Below, piece after piece: positions 27,420 through 36,956 of a DNA stretch of 64,000 nucleotides. The notes under the pieces are model-generated. The model was not told the DNA's origin. It was given only the letters and a program-made list of their open reading frames with translations, and ran no database searches. The stretch covers positions 744,001 through 808,000 of the forward strand of contig JAFKLY010000002.1 of the NCBI GenBank assembly GCA_017304655.1, written 5' to 3'. The DNA is from Sphingomonas sp. Its GTDB lineage: Bacteria > Pseudomonadota > Alphaproteobacteria > Sphingomonadales > Sphingomonadaceae. Numbering within the stretch: position 1 is the stretch's first letter; each line of letters opens with the position of its first letter. Both the position numbers and the translations under genes were made by a program.

Positions 27420-28387
27420 GCGCCGGTCCCTGGAAAGTGGCTGTCCTCATGGGCGGCTGGGCAGCGGAGCGGGATGTTTCGCTCAGCAGCGGCGCCGGCA
27501 TCGTCAAGGCGCTGGAGGAGCGCGGCCATGATGTCGTTGCCATCGATCTGGGCGCGACGCCGGCCGAGGGGCGCGATCTGCCGGCCAAGCTCATCGCCGC
27601 CAATCCCGATGTGGTGTTCAACGCGCTGCATGGTGTGCCGGGCGAGGACGGCACGGTGCAGGGACTCATGGACATCATGGGCTTCACTTATACCCACAGC
27701 GGTCTCGTGACTTCGGTCATCGCCATCGACAAGCAGCTCACCAAGCAGCATCTCGTGCCGCATGGCATCCCGATGCCCGGCGGACGCATCGTCGCGTGTG
27801 AGGAGTTGTTCGCTGCCGATCCGTTGCCGCGCCCTTATGTAGTGAAGCCAGTCAATGAGGGCTCTTCGGTCGGCGTGGCGATCGTCACCGCCGAGGGGAA
27901 TTACGGCAACCCGATTGGTCGCGACGTGAAGGGGCCATGGCAGGAATTTGACGAACTGCTCGCCGAGCCGTTCATTCGCGGGCGGGAGCTGACCGTCGCC
28001 GTGTTGGGCGACAAGGCACTGGCCGTGACGGAGCTGCGCCCCAAGAGCGGCTTCTACGATTATGAAGCCAAATACACCGATGGCCTGACCGAGCACATCT
28101 GTCCTGCGGATGTGCCGGCAGAGATTGCCGAGGCGATGATGGCGATCGCGCTCAAGGCGCATCGGCTGCTTGGGTGCCGGAGCACGTCGCGCTCCGACTT
28201 CCGCTGGGATGACGAGCGCGGGCTCGATGGGCTGTTCCTGCTGGAAGTGAACACCCAGCCGGGCATGACGGCGCTGAGCCTCGTGCCCGAGCAGGCGAAA
28301 TATCTGGGGATGAGCTACGGCGAACTGGTCGAAGCGATCATCGCCGATGCACTGGCGTCGAAAGCGGCAGGGGGAAGCAAGCGATGA
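27416..28387 (+). CDS. ddl: D-alanine-D-alanine ligase
   Basis: An ATP-grasp enzyme making the D-Ala-D-Ala dipeptide for MurF. The 323 aa protein carries VLMGGWAAERDVSLSSG near residue 10, FNALHGVPGEDGTVQGL (about residue 63), YVVKPVNEGSSVGV (about residues 139-152) and LEVNTQPGMTALSL (about residue 278). The substrate-binding serine loop and the C-terminal asparagine are present, so the enzyme should be active. ATGA overlaps with murB and ftsQ. Confidence 0.95.
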   Translation: MSAGPWKVAVLMGGWAAERDVSLSSGAGIVKALEERGHDVVAIDLGATPAEGRDLPAKLIAANPDVVFNALHGVPGEDGTVQGLMDIMGFTYTHSGLVTSVIAIDKQLTKQHLVPHGIPMPGGRIVACEELFAADPLPRPYVVKPVNEGSSVGVAIVTAEGNYGNPIGRDVKGPWQEFDELLAEPFIRGRELTVAVLGDKALAVTELRPKSGFYDYEAKYTDGLTEHICPADVPAEIAEAMMAIALKAHRLLGCRSTSRSDFRWDDERGLDGLFLLEVNTQPGMTALSLVPEQAKYLGMSYGELVEAIIADALASKAAGGSKR

Positions 28388-29370
28388 GCACGGCAACCAT
28401 CAAGCGCGGTGCGGGCCGGAGCGGCCGTATGGGCGGCGTGGGCTCGGCCGGTCGCCGGCCGCGTCAGGGCCGCAGCGTGATCAACCGTCTGCTCGGCTAC
28501 CTGCCGTTCACGCATGAACAGCTGACCCGGATCACGACATGGCTGATCGGCCTGATTGTCGCCGCGCTGCTTTGGCTGGCCGCCAGCTTCCTGGGTTTGC
28601 CCGCAATGGTGGGCGCGGAAATCAGCGAGCTTGCGGGGCGCGCCGGTTTCGCTGTCGCCAAGATCGAGGTGCACGGACTGGAGCGTATGGAGCAGGCGCC
28701 AGTCTCCGATATCGCGGTCAAATATGTGGATCGCTCGATGCTGTCGGTTGATCTGGACAAGCTGCGCGCCGAGGTGATGACGCTGGGCTGGGTCAAGGAT
28801 GCGCGCGTTTCGCGACGCCTGCCGGATGCGCTCATCGTCGATGTCGTCGAACGTCAGCCGGTCGCCGTGTGGCAGCATGACGGGATGCTGAGCCTCATCG
28901 ATGCGAGCGGGGCGGAACTGGGCGCGGTCGATCCCGAGGCCATTCCCGACCTTCCCCTGGTGGTCGGTCCGCAGGCCAACCGGCAGACCGAGGCGCTGGC
29001 GAAGCTGATGGACGCGGCCCCTGCGCTCAAGCCGATGCTGGCCGGTGCAACCTGGGTCGGTAATCGCCGCTGGGACCTGCGCTTCCAGTCCGGCGAGCAA
29101 CTGCTGCTGCCGGAAGGCGACGCCGAAGCGGCGGCGGCCTTGGTCAACTTCGCGCGGATGGATGGCGTAGACCGGCTGCTCGGTCGCGGTATCCTGCGTT
29201 TCGACATGCGCGATCCCAGCCGCTTCGTGCTGCGCCTGCCGCCGGGCCAGAGCAAGGATCAGGCGCCCTCCCTCTCCTCGGCAAAGACCCAGACGGTGGT
29301 GACCGGCGGCGACAGCGCCGAAGGCGCGGCCAGCAAGCCCTCGACCTCCACCCAGCAGACGGAAGGCTGA
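28384..29370 (+). CDS. ftsQ: Cell division protein FtsQ
   Basis: A bitopic divisome protein linking early and late components through FtsL and FtsB. The 328 aa protein has a basic cytoplasmic N-terminus of about 50 residues and one transmembrane helix (TTWLIGLIVAALLWLAASFL, about residues 51-70). A POTRA domain follows from about residue 92 (VAKIEVHGLERMEQ), then the FtsQ beta domain (VKDARVSRRLPDALIVDVVE). The last 45 residues are a low-complexity Ser/Thr/Ala tail. It ends 4 bp before ftsA. Confidence 0.93.
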   Translation: MSTATIKRGAGRSGRMGGVGSAGRRPRQGRSVINRLLGYLPFTHEQLTRITTWLIGLIVAALLWLAASFLGLPAMVGAEISELAGRAGFAVAKIEVHGLERMEQAPVSDIAVKYVDRSMLSVDLDKLRAEVMTLGWVKDARVSRRLPDALIVDVVERQPVAVWQHDGMLSLIDASGAELGAVDPEAIPDLPLVVGPQANRQTEALAKLMDAAPALKPMLAGATWVGNRRWDLRFQSGEQLLLPEGDAEAAAALVNFARMDGVDRLLGRGILRFDMRDPSRFVLRLPPGQSKDQAPSLSSAKTQTVVTGGDSAEGAASKPSTSTQQTEG

Positions 29371-29374
29371 TCCT

Positions 29375-30637
29375 ATGGCGGCTGCGCGCAATGACGGTCT
29401 GATCACCGCGATCGATATCGGCTCCTGGAAAGTGTCGGCACTGATCGCGAAGAAACAGGAGGACGGCACCCTCGCCGTGCTCGGCACCGGGCAGCGCGAG
29501 AGCCGGGGCGTGCGGCGTGGCCTCGTCATCGACATGGAACGGACCGAACTCGCCGTGCGCGAGACGGTCGAGCAGGCCGAGAAGGTTGCCGGCACCAACA
29601 TCGAGAAAGTGATCCTGAGCTTTTCCGGCGGCAGCATCGAGAGCAAGGTCGAGCCGGTCGAAATGGCGATTGGCGGGCGCCGCATCGAGCAGGCCGATGT
29701 CGATGCGCTTTATGATCGCGCTCGCGAACGCATCGACCCGGAAGGGCGAGTGATGCTTCAGGCGCACCCGACGCTTTACACGATCGACGGCATGCGCGGC
29801 GTCGCGCGGCCGCTCGGGCTGCATGCCAACCAGCTTGGCGTTGATATTCACGTGATGCTCGCGGACGGCGCGCCGCTGCGCAACCTCGAGACGAGCGTGC
29901 GCGGGGCCTATCTGGACGTGCAGGCAATTGTCGCCGCGCCGGTCGCTACGGCTGCAGCCTGCCTCTCGGACGAGGAGCGCGATCTGGGCGTGGCGCTGGT
30001 CGAGCTGGGTGCGGGCGTTACCAATGTCTCGCTGCACATTGGTGGCATGCTGGTCGGACTGCGCTCCATTCCCATCGGCGCGGCGGACATCACGGACGAT
30101 ATCGCTTCGGCCTTCGGCATTCGCCGCAGTCAGGCCGAGCGGATGAAGTGCTTCTATGGCTCGGCGATGCAGAACCGCCGCGATTTCCGCGAAGTCATCG
30201 AGATTGCGCCCGCCGCGACCAGTGCGGAGCAGACCGAGACGCGCCGCCTGACGCGCGCGGAGCTTGTGGGCGTCATCTGCGAGCGGCTCAACCGGCTGAT
30301 GAGCGAAATCTCCAAAGCGCTCGACGAGATGGGTTTCCACTCGCCCGTTGGTCGCCAGGTGGTGCTCACAGGCGGTGGCGCCGAGTTGAAGGCCATTGCC
30401 GACTATGCCCAGACCGCGCTTGGCCGCGCCGTGCGCATCGGTCGTCCCCGGCTGCTGGATGCGCTGCCCGAGGCCCATCGCGGTCCGGCCTTCACGACGC
30501 TGACGGGTCTTGCTCTTCATGCCTCGAAGGAGCGGGAAGACCTGCTGCACCGGCCGTTGCGTGAGCAGCACGTTCACCGGGCGCGGGGTGGCGCGATGGT
30601 GCAGCGGTTGATCGCGGCTCTGCGGGCAGGCTACTAG
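29375..30637 (+). CDS. ftsA: Cell division protein FtsA
   Basis: An actin-like ATPase that tethers FtsZ to the membrane. The 420 aa protein shows the phosphate-1 motif AIDIGSWKVSALIAKK (residues 10-25), the SHS2/1C domain region, ALVELGAGVTNVSL (about residues 208-221) and the GGGAE adenosine loop (VVLTGGGAELKAIADYA, about residue 330). The C-terminus ends LIAALRAGY, a likely membrane-targeting amphipathic helix. Starts 4 bp after ftsQ. Confidence 0.95.
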   Translation: MAAARNDGLITAIDIGSWKVSALIAKKQEDGTLAVLGTGQRESRGVRRGLVIDMERTELAVRETVEQAEKVAGTNIEKVILSFSGGSIESKVEPVEMAIGGRRIEQADVDALYDRARERIDPEGRVMLQAHPTLYTIDGMRGVARPLGLHANQLGVDIHVMLADGAPLRNLETSVRGAYLDVQAIVAAPVATAAACLSDEERDLGVALVELGAGVTNVSLHIGGMLVGLRSIPIGAADITDDIASAFGIRRSQAERMKCFYGSAMQNRRDFREVIEIAPAATSAEQTETRRLTRAELVGVICERLNRLMSEISKALDEMGFHSPVGRQVVLTGGGAELKAIADYAQTALGRAVRIGRPRLLDALPEAHRGPAFTTLTGLALHASKEREDLLHRPLREQHVHRARGGAMVQRLIAALRAGY

Positions 30638-30734
30638 GCTGCGCAATCGGGCCGAAGCGCAATATGTTGTGGATGAATGGTTAAAAAGAGCGTGAATTGG
30701 CACTGTAACTGGTGCATGGTTCCCTGTGATGGAA

Positions 30735-30750
30735 GGTGCCGCGCGGCACC
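30735..30750 (+). promoter_or_regulatory. Perfect 16-bp palindrome before the ftsZ ribosome binding site
   Basis: GGTGCCGCGCGGCACC is a perfect palindrome lying in the 129-bp ftsA-ftsZ gap, 3 bp before the Shine-Dalgarno AGGAG (30754-30758) and 16 bp before the ftsZ ATG. In RNA it would form a 6-bp stem with a GCGC loop. In DNA it could be a dimeric operator. The only long gap inside the otherwise overlapping ftsQ-ftsA-ftsZ segment surrounds it, so this is a plausible place for separate control of ftsZ. Confidence 0.45.
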
Positions 30751-30766
30751 GGTAGGAGAATGATCG

Positions 30767-32239
30767 ATGAGCATTGAAATCGGGCCGCCCCATGTGGACG
30801 AGCTGAAGCCACGGATCACCGTGATCGGCGTCGGCGGGGCGGGCGGCAATGCCATTGCGAACATGATCGATGCCTCGGTCGATGGTGTCGACTTCATTGT
30901 CGCGAATACCGACGCGCAGGCGCTCAACGCTTCGCCGGCGGAGCGCCGCATCCAGCTTGGCCCGCGCATCACAGAGGGTCTTGGCGCTGGCTCGCGGCCC
31001 GACATCGGCCGCGCAGCGGCTGAAGAAACGATCGCGGAAGTGCAGGAAGCGCTTGAGGGCGTCCATATGTGCTTCATCGCGGCGGGCATGGGCGGCGGCA
31101 CCGGCACGGGCGCCGCGCCTGTCATCGCGAAGGCTGCACGCGAGAAGGGGATACTCACCGTCGGCGTCGTCACCAAGCCGTTCACGTTCGAGGGCGCGCG
31201 CCGCATGCGCTCGGCCGATAGCGGCATCGAGGAGCTGCAGAAGCACGTCGATACGCTGATCGTCATTCCCAACCAGAATCTGTTCCTGATCGCCAATCCG
31301 AACACGACCTTCAAGGAAGCGTTCGAGATGGCTGATGAAGTGCTGCAGCAGGGTGTGCGCGGCATCACCGATCTCATGGTCATGCCTGGCCTCATCAACC
31401 TCGACTTCGCCGACGTCCGCTCGGTGATGGAAGAGATGGGCAAGGCCATGATGGGCACCGGCGAGGCCGATGGTGACGGGCGCGCGCTCGCCGCCGCCGA
31501 GAAGGCTATCGCCAATCCGCTGCTCGACGGTGTCTCGATGCGTGGTGCCAAGGGCGTCATCGTGTCGATCGTGGGCGGCGAGGACATGCGCCTGATGGAA
31601 GTCGACGAGGCCGCGAACCACATTCGCGAGCTGGTCGATCCCGATGCCAACATCATCTGGGGTTCCGCGTTCAACGAAAATCTCAACGGCAAGATCCGCG
31701 TTTCGGTCGTCGCCACGGGCATCGACATGGATGCGCTGGCGAGCCAGCCGAAGAGCCAGCCTTTCCGGCTGGGTGATGTCGGCGTGTCGCGTCCGGCAGC
31801 CGCTGTTGCGGCGCCTGCCGCCTTCACACCGACGCCGGCGGCCGAGCCGGTCGAAACGATCGCGGTCGTGGAAGCCGCCGAGCCTGAGGAAATCGTGCTC
31901 GATACCCCCGCGCCGCGCTTCACGGTGACGGAGCCGGAACCGGAGATCGTCGTCACGCCGCCCTCCACGCCTCGCTTCGTTACGACGAAGTTCGACGATA
32001 TCGATGGCGAGGACGAGCTGGTTCTGGATAGTAGCCTGGCGGCTGAACCGGCGCCGTCGGTGGTACCGCCTGCGCCTGCTCCGGCTGCAGAAGCGGCACG
32101 GTCAGGTGGCACACTGTTCGAGCGCATGTCCCAGCTTGCTCGCGGGCAGTCTCGTGCTGCTGCGGACGAGGACGATGTCGATAGCGACCGCACCGAGTTC
32201 GAAGTGCCGCGGTTCCTGAACCGGCAGAATAATCAGTAA
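30767..32239 (+). CDS. ftsZ: Cell division GTPase FtsZ
   Basis: Tubulin homologue forming the Z ring. The 490 aa protein has the G-box [16 protein letters not shown] (about residues 20-35), the tubulin signature [16 protein letters not shown] (about residues 106-121), the T7 loop [15 protein letters not shown] and, after a variable linker of about 150 residues, the conserved C-terminal peptide [12 protein letters not shown] that binds FtsA. The length (usual core about 320 aa plus linker) is typical of alphaproteobacteria. After the stop, GGCGCC/GGCGCC (32265-32280) forms a hairpin without a U-run. Confidence 0.97.
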   Translation: MSIEIGPPHVDELKPRITVIGVGGAGGNAIANMIDASVDGVDFIVANTDAQALNASPAERRIQLGPRITEGLGAGSRPDIGRAAAEETIAEVQEALEGVHMCFIAAGMGGGTGTGAAPVIAKAAREKGILTVGVVTKPFTFEGARRMRSADSGIEELQKHVDTLIVIPNQNLFLIANPNTTFKEAFEMADEVLQQGVRGITDLMVMPGLINLDFADVRSVMEEMGKAMMGTGEADGDGRALAAAEKAIANPLLDGVSMRGAKGVIVSIVGGEDMRLMEVDEAANHIRELVDPDANIIWGSAFNENLNGKIRVSVVATGIDMDALASQPKSQPFRLGDVGVSRPAAAVAAPAAFTPTPAAEPVETIAVVEAAEPEEIVLDTPAPRFTVTEPEPEIVVTPPSTPRFVTTKFDDIDGEDELVLDSSLAAEPAPSVVPPAPAPAAEAARSGGTLFERMSQLARGQSRAAADEDDVDSDRTEFEVPRFLNRQNNQ

Positions 32240-32306
32240 CTCTGACAGTCAATCTGGGGAGGCGGGCGCCATCGGGCGCCTGTCCGAACCGAGAGGATTT
32301 GAGAAC

Positions 32307-34184
32307 GTGAGACGGACACGCTGGATCCTGGCCTCGTCGTTGATGGCCTCGGCTCTGGCTGGATTGCCCCTGCGAGCGCAGACGGGCGAGGTCGTGCAGG
32401 CGACGCCATCGGCGGAAGCGGTGGCCTCGCTCAATCGCAATCTGGCGCTACTCTCCCGCAATCCGCAGGATGTGAACGCGCTGCTCGGCGCCGGGCAGGC
32501 TGCGCTGGACCTGGGCGACGTCCAGGCCGCCAATGGCTTCTTCACGCGAGCCAACATGGTCAATCCCCGGCTCGGCAAGGCCAAGCTGGGCCTAGCCGTC
32601 GTGCAGATCGCGCTCAAGCAGCCGGTTGAGGCTGCTGCGAATTTCGACGCGGCGGCGGCGCTTGGCGAACAGGCGCAGGGCCATCTGGCCGACCGCGCCC
32701 TTGCCTATGATCTGACCGGGCAGCAGGAGAAGGCGCAGGCTGATTATCAGGCCGCGCTTCGCCTCAATCCATCGGATGCGACCGCGCGGATGCGCTATGC
32801 GGTGTCGCTCGGCGTCTCCGGAAAGGTTGCCGAGGCCGAGCGCCAGCTTGAGCCTGCGCTGTCCAGCAGCGATCGTGAAGCGTGGCGGATGCGTGCCTTC
32901 GTGCTGGCGATGAACGGCCGCATTGCCGACGCGCGAAAGATCACCAGCACAATGATGCCCAAAGGGCTGGCCGATGCGCTCGACCCCTACATGCAGCGCT
33001 TGCCGCTGCTGACGGCCGGCCAGAAAGCGGCCGCCACGCATTTCGGCGAGTTCCCGGCCAATGTGCTGCGCCTCGCCGCCCCGGAGCCGGCGCGCGAGGT
33101 TCAGGTCGCTGCCAATACGACCGAGCGGAGCAACTCGCGACGCGACCGCAACAGCCGGTCGTCGAACGATCGTCGCGCGAATAGCCGGGAGACGAGCAAT
33201 CGTCAGGCGAGCGCTACCCCGACCGCAAGCGCGCCTGCGTCCGCGTCGTTTCCGCCGGCCCGACGCGAGTTGACGCCGCCCCCGCCGCCGTCGTCGACCT
33301 CCGGTCAGCAGCTTGCGGCGAATACGGCCAGCCCACCGCCGCGTCCGGCCGCCGTTGCGCCTTCGCGCTCGGCTAGCCCGCAACAGGCTCAGTCACAGTC
33401 ATCTGCCTCGCGTGTCCCGTCCGCCGCGCCGGCGGATCAGCCTCCGGCCCGGGCTGCGGCGCAACCGTCGCGCGCCAGCTTCGAGGCACCAGCCACCGTG
33501 CAGACGGCGAGTGCGGAGGTGGAAGCGCCCCGGCGGCCGTCCGTGACCCCGGTCGGGGCCGCTCAGGGTCCGTTCGACCCGCAAGCGACTACCCAGGCCA
33601 CGCGCGCTGCAACGCCCTCTGTCTCTTCGCCGGCGGCCTCAACTCCCGTTGTCAGCGCACCATCTCAGTCGGTTGCCCAGATCCCGCCGCGCTCGCTCGC
33701 CGATACCTTGTCCTCGCTCGATGTGCCCGATCAGGAGAAGCAAAGTGGCGCGGCCGTCGCGGATTTGCGGGCGGTAGCGCGCATCCAGGAGCAGCGCCGC
33801 AAAGCAGCGGAGGCCGCAGCAGCCAAGGCCAAAGCGGATGCGGAAGCGAAGGCCAAGGCCGAGGCCGCGAAAAAGGCGGAAGCCGAGCGCAAGGCCAAGC
33901 TGGCCGCCAATCCCTCGCGTAACTGGGTGCAGGTCGCCACTGGCCGCGATGTCGATGCTCTGGCCTTCGACATGCGCCGCCTGCGCCGCACTTATGCGGA
34001 TGCGATTGGCGATCAGTCCGGCTGGACGGCGCAATGGGGTGCGACCCGGCGCCTGCTCATCGGGCCGTTCAAGAAGCCCGAGGATGCGAAGGCCACTGTC
34101 GCCAAGATCGCCAAGTCCGGCGGTGATGCGTTCCTGTGGCAGAGCGAGGCCGGCGAGGAAGTCGTCAAGCTCGGCGGCAAATGA
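32307..34184 (+). CDS. Secreted TPR and SPOR domain protein
   Basis: A 625 aa protein from GTG 32307 (GAGAGG upstream). It has a signal peptide (residues 1-25, cleaved near LRAQ) and a TPR-like helical region (about residues 30-215, e.g. [20 protein letters not shown]). A low-complexity Pro/Ser/Ala/Gln section follows (about residues 260-480), then an Ala/Lys coiled-coil stretch ([20 protein letters not shown]) and a C-terminal SPOR domain from about residue 538 ([18 protein letters not shown]...). It is probably periplasmic and recruited to septal glycan. It directly follows ftsZ, and its stop overlaps the dGTPase-like gene. Confidence 0.85.
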   Translation: MRRTRWILASSLMASALAGLPLRAQTGEVVQATPSAEAVASLNRNLALLSRNPQDVNALLGAGQAALDLGDVQAANGFFTRANMVNPRLGKAKLGLAVVQIALKQPVEAAANFDAAAALGEQAQGHLADRALAYDLTGQQEKAQADYQAALRLNPSDATARMRYAVSLGVSGKVAEAERQLEPALSSSDREAWRMRAFVLAMNGRIADARKITSTMMPKGLADALDPYMQRLPLLTAGQKAAATHFGEFPANVLRLAAPEPAREVQVAANTTERSNSRRDRNSRSSNDRRANSRETSNRQASATPTASAPASASFPPARRELTPPPPPSSTSGQQLAANTASPPPRPAAVAPSRSASPQQAQSQSSASRVPSAAPADQPPARAAAQPSRASFEAPATVQTASAEVEAPRRPSVTPVGAAQGPFDPQATTQATRAATPSVSSPAASTPVVSAPSQSVAQIPPRSLADTLSSLDVPDQEKQSGAAVADLRAVARIQEQRRKAAEAAAAKAKADAEAKAKAEAAKKAEAERKAKLAANPSRNWVQVATGRDVDALAFDMRRLRRTYADAIGDQSGWTAQWGATRRLLIGPFKKPEDAKATVAKIAKSGGDAFLWQSEAGEEVVKLGGK

Positions 34185-35353
34185 GCCGGCTTGCCCCATT
34201 CGCCTGTGACCCGGCGCGCAGCCGGGGTCGCCAGCATGCCGAACCGGGCGGCGAGGCGCGGGGCCCGCGCGATATCTTCCAGCGTGATCGCGATCGGATC
34301 ATCCATTCGATCAGCTTCCGCCGCCTTCGCCACAAGACGCAGGTGTTCATCGCGCCCGATGGCGACCATTATCGCGTTCGCCTGACCCACAGCCTGGAAG
34401 TCGCGCAGATCGGCCGTACCATCGCCCGCGTGCTCGGCCTCAATGAGGATCTGACCGAGGCGCTGTGCCTGGCGCACGATATCGGTCATCCGCCTTTCGG
34501 TCATTCCGGCGAGGATGCGCTGGAGGAAGCGCTGACGCCTTATGGCGGGTTCGATCACAACGCGCACTGCCTGCGCACTCTGAGTCTGCTGGAGAGCGCC
34601 TATCCGCGTTTTCAAGGGCTCAACCTCAGCTGGGAAATGCTGGAGGGTCTGGCCAAGCACAACGGCCCGGTGACGGCACCGAACTGGGCCATGAGGGAGG
34701 TCGACGCGGCTTTCCCGCTGGAGCTGACGAGCTGGCCATCGCTGGAAGCGCAGATTTCCGCGCTGTCGGACGATATCGCTTATGACAATCACGATATCGA
34801 CGATGGCTTGCGGGCGGGCATTCTCTCGCTGGAACAATTGCTGGAGGTGCCCTTCGTCCAGCGTTGCTGGCATCAGGTGGTGGCGCGTCATCCCGATCTG
34901 CCCGCCGACCGGCTGGTGCGTGAGCTGATCCGTGACCAGATCGGCCTCATGGTCAACGATCTGCTCGAAACGACGCAGGCCAATCTGCGCACTTTGGGGC
35001 TGGAGAAGGCCAGCGTGGAGGATATCCGCGCAGCCGGGCAGCCCATCGCGGCTTTCTCCGATGCGATGCGTGAGGACGAGCGGACGCTCAAGCGCTTCAT
35101 GTACGCCAATCTCTATCATCATCCGCTGCAACTCGCGGCGGCGGACCGGGCGCGGATCATCGTGACGGACCTGTTCGCGGCCTATCATGAAGACCCGTCC
35201 CTGATGGGATCGGCGTGGGATGCGAGCTGCGTGACCGACGAGCCGGATCGCAGCCGCCATATCGCGGATTACATCGCCGGCATGACCGATCGCTTTGCCG
35301 AAAGTGCGCATCGGGCCATTTATGGCGACAAGCTGGATCGGCGGCTGACCTGA
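34181..35353 (+). CDS. dgt: dGTPase-like HD-domain protein
   Basis: A deoxyguanosinetriphosphate triphosphohydrolase-like protein of 390 aa. HD-superfamily metal ligands appear in [16 protein letters not shown] (His about 70), [17 protein letters not shown] (His-Asp about 100, downstream His) and [13 protein letters not shown] (Asp about 200). It would hydrolyse dNTPs to deoxynucleosides and triphosphate. The Dgt subgroup without the E. coli insertions is typical of alphaproteobacteria. It starts at ATG 34181 in a 4-bp overlap with the SPOR gene. Confidence 0.88.
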   Translation: MSRLAPFACDPARSRGRQHAEPGGEARGPRDIFQRDRDRIIHSISFRRLRHKTQVFIAPDGDHYRVRLTHSLEVAQIGRTIARVLGLNEDLTEALCLAHDIGHPPFGHSGEDALEEALTPYGGFDHNAHCLRTLSLLESAYPRFQGLNLSWEMLEGLAKHNGPVTAPNWAMREVDAAFPLELTSWPSLEAQISALSDDIAYDNHDIDDGLRAGILSLEQLLEVPFVQRCWHQVVARHPDLPADRLVRELIRDQIGLMVNDLLETTQANLRTLGLEKASVEDIRAAGQPIAAFSDAMREDERTLKRFMYANLYHHPLQLAAADRARIIVTDLFAAYHEDPSLMGSAWDASCVTDEPDRSRHIADYIAGMTDRFAESAHRAIYGDKLDRRLT

Positions 35354-35380
35354 AGGTCGGCAGGGCAGGGGAGAGACACC

Positions 35381-36040
35381 ATGCAGGACGGCCCAAGACC
35401 CTGGCTGGCCCGCGAAGCGGGGGGAACGGACGGTCGCCGCCACGCTCCGGCCACGGCACGCAACCGGGACGCCATTGCCGCTGTGCTGGCCGATGTCCTT
35501 CCAGCCTCTGGATCGGTGCTGGAGATCGCGAGCGGATCGGGCGAACATGCTCTGCATTTCGCCGAAACCTTTCCGGGCCTCGACTGGCAACCGAGCGATC
35601 CCGATCTCGCCGCGCTCGCCTCGATCGTGGCCTGGATGCAGGAGGAGCCGCGCGCCAATCTGCGGCCGCCGTTGATGATCGACGCCGCGCACCCGGATGA
35701 CTGGCCGATCGCGCATGCGGATGCGATCCTGTGCATCAATATGGTCCATATCAGCCCATGGGACGCGACTCTCGGGCTGCTGCGCGGGGCGGCGCGATTG
35801 TTGCCGGACGGTGGACCGCTCTATCTTTATGGTCCGTATCTGCGCGAGGGCGTCGAGACCGCGCCGAGCAACCTTGCCTTCGATCAGTCGCTGCGCGCGC
35901 GCAATCCGGCGTGGGGGCTGCGTGCGGTGGAGGTGGTTGCAAATACCGCGGCAATCGAGGGGCTGGCACTGCAGCGCATCGTCGAGATGCCGGCCAACAA
36001 TCTCAGCCTGATCTTCCGGCGCGATCCTCGTCCGGACTGA
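35381..36040 (+). CDS. DUF938 SAM-dependent methyltransferase-like protein
   Basis: A 219 aa protein matching the DUF938 pattern: RHAPATARNRDAI at the N-terminus, the SAM-loop-like LEIASGSGEHALHFAETFPG (about residues 47-66), WQPSDPD, NMVHISPW (about residue 120) and the distal NNLSLIFRR. The biological substrate is unknown. The ATG at 35381 has GGGGAGAG just upstream. Its 3' end overlaps the convergent transporter gene by 38 bp (36003-36040). Confidence 0.82.
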   Translation: MQDGPRPWLAREAGGTDGRRHAPATARNRDAIAAVLADVLPASGSVLEIASGSGEHALHFAETFPGLDWQPSDPDLAALASIVAWMQEEPRANLRPPLMIDAAHPDDWPIAHADAILCINMVHISPWDATLGLLRGAARLLPDGGPLYLYGPYLREGVETAPSNLAFDQSLRARNPAWGLRAVEVVANTAAIEGLALQRIVEMPANNLSLIFRRDPRPD

Positions 36041-36956
36041 TGGTGGGTTCGCGCCGGCGCACATGTTCGCGCCAGGCGATGTAGAGTCCGCTGATCGCGA
36101 TCAGTGCCGCGCCGATCCAAGTGGAGGGCGCCGGCCATGTCGACCAGAACATCCACCCCGCCCAGGTGGCCCAGATCATCTGGCTATAGTCCATCGGGAT
36201 GACGATGGAGATCGGCCCCCAGCGCAGTGCCGATGTCATCAGCAGTTGCGCCGCGCCGCCGGACAGGCCGAGCAGCACGAACAGTGCCCAGCTCAGCGGA
36301 TCGTGCGCCTGGGCGAACCACAGCATGATGAGACCGAGCGGCGGCAGCGAGAGCAAGGTGAACCAGAAGACGATGACGGGCGGTGAATCGGTGCGGCCCA
36401 GATCGCGCAGGACGATGGCGACGACGGCGGTGACGAAGGCGCCGCCTAGTGCGACGAACAGGCCAATCGACGCGAAATTGGCCGATTCCGGATGCGCCAT
36501 AATCACCACGCCGACGAAGCCGACGAGCACGGCTGCCCAACGGCGCGGCCCGGTCGGTTCCTTGAGCAGCAGCGCGGAGAGGACCGTCGCGAAGATCGGC
36601 ATGGTGAAGCCGATCGAGGTCGCCTCCGCCAGCGGCAGCAGCGCGACCGCGCCGAAATTGAAGAACATGCCGGTGAAGCCCAGCGCCGTGCGGACCGCGT
36701 GCGTGCGCATGGGCGCATTGGGCCAGACCGCGGTGCCGAGCATCGCAAAGGCCCAGCCGGCCGCGACGGGGAGAGCGAAGAGCTGGCGATAGAAGGTGAT
36801 TTCCGTGATGTGCGCGCCGCGTTCCACCAGCAGCTTGCCCAGTGTGTAAGTGGCCGCCAGCATCATCATCGCCAGCAGGCGCAGGCCGATAGCGTAGAGC
36901 GGCCGGTCGCGCCGTGTCTCCCGCATCGGGGGCAGGACGGGAGACGGCGCTGTCAT
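36003..36956 (-). CDS. EamA-family drug/metabolite transporter
   Basis: A 317 aa inner-membrane protein with about ten helices in two EamA repeats. LLAMMMLAATYTLGKLLVE and FFNFGAVALLPLAEATSIGF mark the first repeat; the second ends IGAALIAISGLYIAWREHVR. The substrate cannot be predicted. It starts at 36956 in an ATGA overlap with the upstream rarD-like gene, so the two transporters are translated from one message. Its tail overlaps the opposite-strand DUF938 gene. Confidence 0.85.
   Translation of the reverse strand: MTAPSPVLPPMRETRRDRPLYAIGLRLLAMMMLAATYTLGKLLVERGAHITEITFYRQLFALPVAAGWAFAMLGTAVWPNAPMRTHAVRTALGFTGMFFNFGAVALLPLAEATSIGFTMPIFATVLSALLLKEPTGPRRWAAVLVGFVGVVIMAHPESANFASIGLFVALGGAFVTAVVAIVLRDLGRTDSPPVIVFWFTLLSLPPLGLIMLWFAQAHDPLSWALFVLLGLSGGAAQLLMTSALRWGPISIVIPMDYSQMIWATWAGWMFWSTWPAPSTWIGAALIAISGLYIAWREHVRRREPTISPDEDRAGRSG

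Noticed and set aside
29144..31621. 825-aa open frame on the minus strand across ftsQ, ftsA and ftsZ
   Set aside because: It is the antisense shadow of GC-rich coding genes on the plus strand; the translation is Arg/His/Ala-rich without motif, while ftsA and ftsZ are unmistakable.
30634..32193. 519-aa Ser/Ala-rich minus-strand frame under ftsZ
   Set aside because: Composition is that of a third-position shadow; FtsZ motifs occupy the same bases on the plus strand.
34013..36064. 683-aa minus-strand frame across the dGTPase and DUF938 genes
   Set aside because: Shadow frame; both plus-strand genes have clear motifs.
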